Below are positions 61,823 through 64,000 of a stretch of DNA of 64,000 nt, piece after piece. The notes beneath the pieces are model-generated. The model saw nothing but the letters and a program-made list of their open reading frames with translations. It was not told the DNA's origin and did no database searches. A program made the translations under genes and the position numbers. The DNA is from Rotaria sp. Silwood1 (taxonomy: Eukaryota > Rotifera > Eurotatoria > Philodinida > Philodinidae). The DNA is taken from the NCBI GenBank assembly GCA_905250075.1, contig CAJNOP010000022.1, forward strand, positions 1,076,093-1,140,092, given 5' to 3'. The stretch's first letter is position 1, and each line of letters starts with the position of its first letter.

Positions 61823-62187
61823 AATGTTTCAGCTCGTCACGTTTTTTCTTGTCTGGCTTTCGTAACGAATTGACAGTACGAAAGCCCATTACAGAGCTTT
61901 CATAACGAAAAGCATGTAATTTCTGCAAACGAAGTCCAGCTATCACCCTCATCCTCATTACGAAATCCCTGTTGCTTTGTTGCGAAAGCTCTGTAACTGT
62001 TACGAACTCCCTGTTGCTTTGTTGCGAAAGCTCTGTAACTGTTACGAACTCCCTGTGTTAATCGTTACGATCGCCCTGTAAATTTCGTTACGACATCCCT
62101 GTATTTTTGGATATCCCTATTTTTGGTGTTACGAAAGGTCTGATTTTTGCTGTTTGTTCAACTCGTCACGTGACGAGTTGAAATGTT
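61823..62187. mobile_element. 353-bp non-autonomous transposon, 6-bp TSD, palindromic right end, internal motif array
   Basis: Direct repeats AATGTT at 61823-61828 and 62182-62187 flank inverted ends TCAGCTCGTCACG (61829) and, in reverse complement, TCAACTCGTCACG (62181). The right end is a perfect 24-bp palindrome at 62158-62181, two head-to-head copies of TCAACTCGTCAC. The body holds two exact 42-bp repeats starting at 61972 and 62014. It also has many variants of one motif, for example GTTACGAACTCCCTG, ATTACGAAATCCCTG, GTTACGATCGCCCTG and GTTACGACATCCCTG, with inverted copies such as TTTCGTAACGAA near the left end. No ORF. The superfamily is not clear to me. Confidence 0.85.
61972..62055 (+). 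repeat. two exact tandem copies of a 42-bp unit
   Basis: Copies at 61972-62013 and 62014-62055 are identical. Each contains two related half-units, TTGCGAAAGCTCTGTAAC and TTACGAACTCCCTG. Confidence 0.9.
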
Positions 62188-62254
62188 CTCAATAAAAAAG
62201 ATCATAAATCAGGGTCTTCTCCGGTTCTCAAATTGAAGATCCTCAAAAATAAAT

Positions 62255-62643
62255 GATGCTACCAGATCGAAATAAGAAATAAATTTGTCTATATAATTCA
62301 GGATTAGACGGTGGTAAATGATATAATTGAATGAGTAAAATAAAAAAAACAGTATTGTGATGGTATGAATTTGGATCCATACAAATGCACGAGGTATGTC
62401 GATTTAATTCTGTGTCGACGCTAAATAATCGGCAGCCTGCAACATCATTTATTATAAGTTTCTTCGTGTCAGGTGTTGTGAATTGATGAACATGATAAAC
62501 TTCATCATATATTGATGAAATGTAAAATGGAGGATAACCTTGTTGGTAATAACAACTTTTAAATTCTTTTTGATCCGTTTTAATTCATTTATTTCCAATG
62601 AGACGGTGGTTTCGTAGGGTCTCGAAGACGAGCAGAAATATGA
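62255..62643 (-). pseudogene. coding-like fragments of an unrecognised Cys-containing protein
   Basis: A minus-strand frame at about 62578-62255 reads QKEFKSCYYQQGYPPFYISS, IYDEVYHVHQFTTPDTKKLI and NDVAGCRLFSVDTELNRHTS, with several cysteines as in a secreted protein. Just upstream, 62646-62584 reads MFSRHISARLRDPTKPPSHW then a stop. No signal peptide or splice pair joins them convincingly. Family not recognised; this could be a live gene whose exons I cannot join, or a relic. Confidence 0.4.
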
Positions 62644-62721
62644 CGAGAAAACATACTATGGGTTAAGACACTGTGTAAAGAAGAGAACGAAAACAAATCG
62701 TTGATAATGATGCAATATGGG

Positions 62722-63766
62722 GATATTTATCTATAACAATTGGTACATATGACTGAACAAAACAGGATGAAGTTCAAGAGAAACATAGATTTACTTTGAT
62801 GTGTTATCAGTGGAAACAATTGAATGTAACAGTGATTATAGAGAGCGCTTAATGACCCACAAAACCGAAAAATATGATTTATCAAATGAACAAAAAACAT
62901 CTTTTACATACATCAGATATAATTAGTAATCATAAAAGTAGTACATGTTGATATGATACTCAGCTAAAAATGATAAATATAATAAATATATTTGAATATT
63001 TATTTTCAATGAGTGTAGAGTATTAATGAAAACCCAAGATTTTAATGGTGCAGAATAATAATGTTTTTTTATTTTTTACGAAAGAAAACTAAAAAAACGG
63101 ATGAATCAATTTTATATTGAATACATGAATTATTTGTGAATTTTTGAACCTTGAGAAATTCATCATCAGACATAACATAATCAATATGGCTTGAGCTACA
63201 TGAGTAAAACCTTGATTTTTTATTAAGATACTACGCTCATTTAAATTATTTACAACAGCGACATACTCTAATATTAACACTTGGTTTATCGATTTTAGTC
63301 TTGGTTTAGTTTATGTTATGATGATTTATGAAATTGTATCGATTACGTTATGTCGGATGATGAACTTGTCAAGGTTCAAAAATTCACAAATAATTCATGT
63401 ATTCAATGTAAAATTAATTTATCCATTTTTTTACTTTGTTTTCGTGATAAATAAAAAAACATATTATTATTCTACACCATTAAAATCTTGAGTTTTCATT
63501 AATACTCTACACTCGTTTAATATACATATTTAAATTCATTTATTATACTTAGTATTTTCAGCTTACTATCATAGCAACATGTACCACTATGATGATTACC
63601 AATTATATTTGATAAATCACATTTTTCGGTATTTTGGGCCATTGAACGCCCTCTATAATTACTATTACATTCAATTATTTTCTCTGATAACACATCAAAG
63701 TAAATCTATGTTTCTCTTGAATTTCGTCCTCTTCTGTTCAGTCATGTATACCAATTGATATATATG
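62722..63766. repeat. 1-kb fold-back: two 430-470 bp inverted arms around a 150-bp loop
   Basis: The left arm 62722-63187 pairs with 63335-63766. Examples are GAGAAACATAGATTTACTTT (left) and its reverse complement AAAGTAAATCTATGTTTCTC (right), and GAGTGTAGAGTATTAATGAA with TTCATTAATACTCTACACTC. The arms differ by substitutions and by an insertion of about 30 bp in the left arm. Both arms share an open frame beginning YFDVLS and continuing IECNS, so they may derive from a gene fragment. No target duplication was identified. Confidence 0.85.
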
Positions 63767-64000
63767 GGCGTGAGGAGCCGACTTGGTACTCCAAGATATG
63801 TTTGCTTATGAAGCTTCAACCGTTTATTGGAAAAAAAATATGATTTTTTCTACTGGTTGTAGTCCATACATAATGCTAATGATCTGTTATTGTTTGAGAT
63901 CTATATGTTGCTAAGAGCAAGAGTTATTAAGTATGTTCCTATAATCATTGAGTTAAAACTATTTCACATCCAATTTAATATCATGCATTTGTGCTTAATA
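63767..64000. other. right edge of the window, nothing recognised
   Basis: AT-rich sequence beyond the fold-back. No coding or repeat feature is supported. Confidence 0.3.

Noticed and set aside
1..64000. tRNA or rRNA genes and CRISPR arrays
   Set aside because: No cloverleaf with convincing A and B boxes, no rRNA-like conserved block and no regular spacer array was seen by eye; a covariance-model scan would be decisive.

Overview
The window is eukaryotic and animal. It is AT-rich, with genes split by many short GT..AG introns, and its gene set is metazoan: a haemopexin-type matrix metalloproteinase, WBP2, a RASEF/Rab45-type GTPase, a pericentrin/AKAP9 PACT protein, a DPP8/9-like peptidase and SEPSECS. 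G-rich TGTGGG-type tracts recur near the right end. From memory these resemble bdelloid rotifer telomeric repeats. With the compact introns and low GC, a bdelloid rotifer is my best guess; this is inference, about 70% sure.

Layout. 0-11 kb: PRPF4 and NUP93 lie tandem on the minus strand; three of their introns have grown to 1-2.4 kb and carry repeat copies and eroded coding-like pieces. 11.3-14.6 kb: a plus-strand gene, divergent from NUP93, for an unrecognised protein with one membrane segment and a coiled coil. 14.6-18 kb: a repeat-rich gap with a degenerate mariner-like element and a 1.75-kb fold-back. 18-19.5 kb: SEPSECS. 19.5-28.6 kb: a secreted chymotrypsin-like protease, LSM8 and a secreted LURP-one-related protein, separated by 2-2.5 kb gaps. 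29.1-38.5 kb: a short PACT-domain protein divergent from a Tctex1-family dynein light chain, then a RASEF orthologue. 40.3-52.3 kb: WBP2, with a complete antisense metalloproteinase gene inside one intron, then a DPP8/9-like peptidase and a DDX21-like helicase with zinc knuckles. 52.3-57.5 kb: no intact gene, one eroded multi-exon gene. 57.6-58.6 kb: an intronless double-VOC (glyoxalase-fold) gene. 58.7-64 kb: an accessory zone with a hAT-type MITE carrying GC-rich tandem repeats, telomere-like hairpins inside broken coding sequence, a small transposon with a 6-bp target duplication and an internal motif array, and a 1-kb fold-back.

The genes are housekeeping functions and form no evident pathway. 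PRPF4 and LSM8 both serve the U4/U6 snRNP; the PACT protein and the Tctex1 light chain are both microtubule or centrosome related and share a divergent upstream region. The most unusual content is the dense set of palindromic and inverted-repeat elements, several of which look undescribed. Exon joins were worked out by eye and are not transcript-verified.
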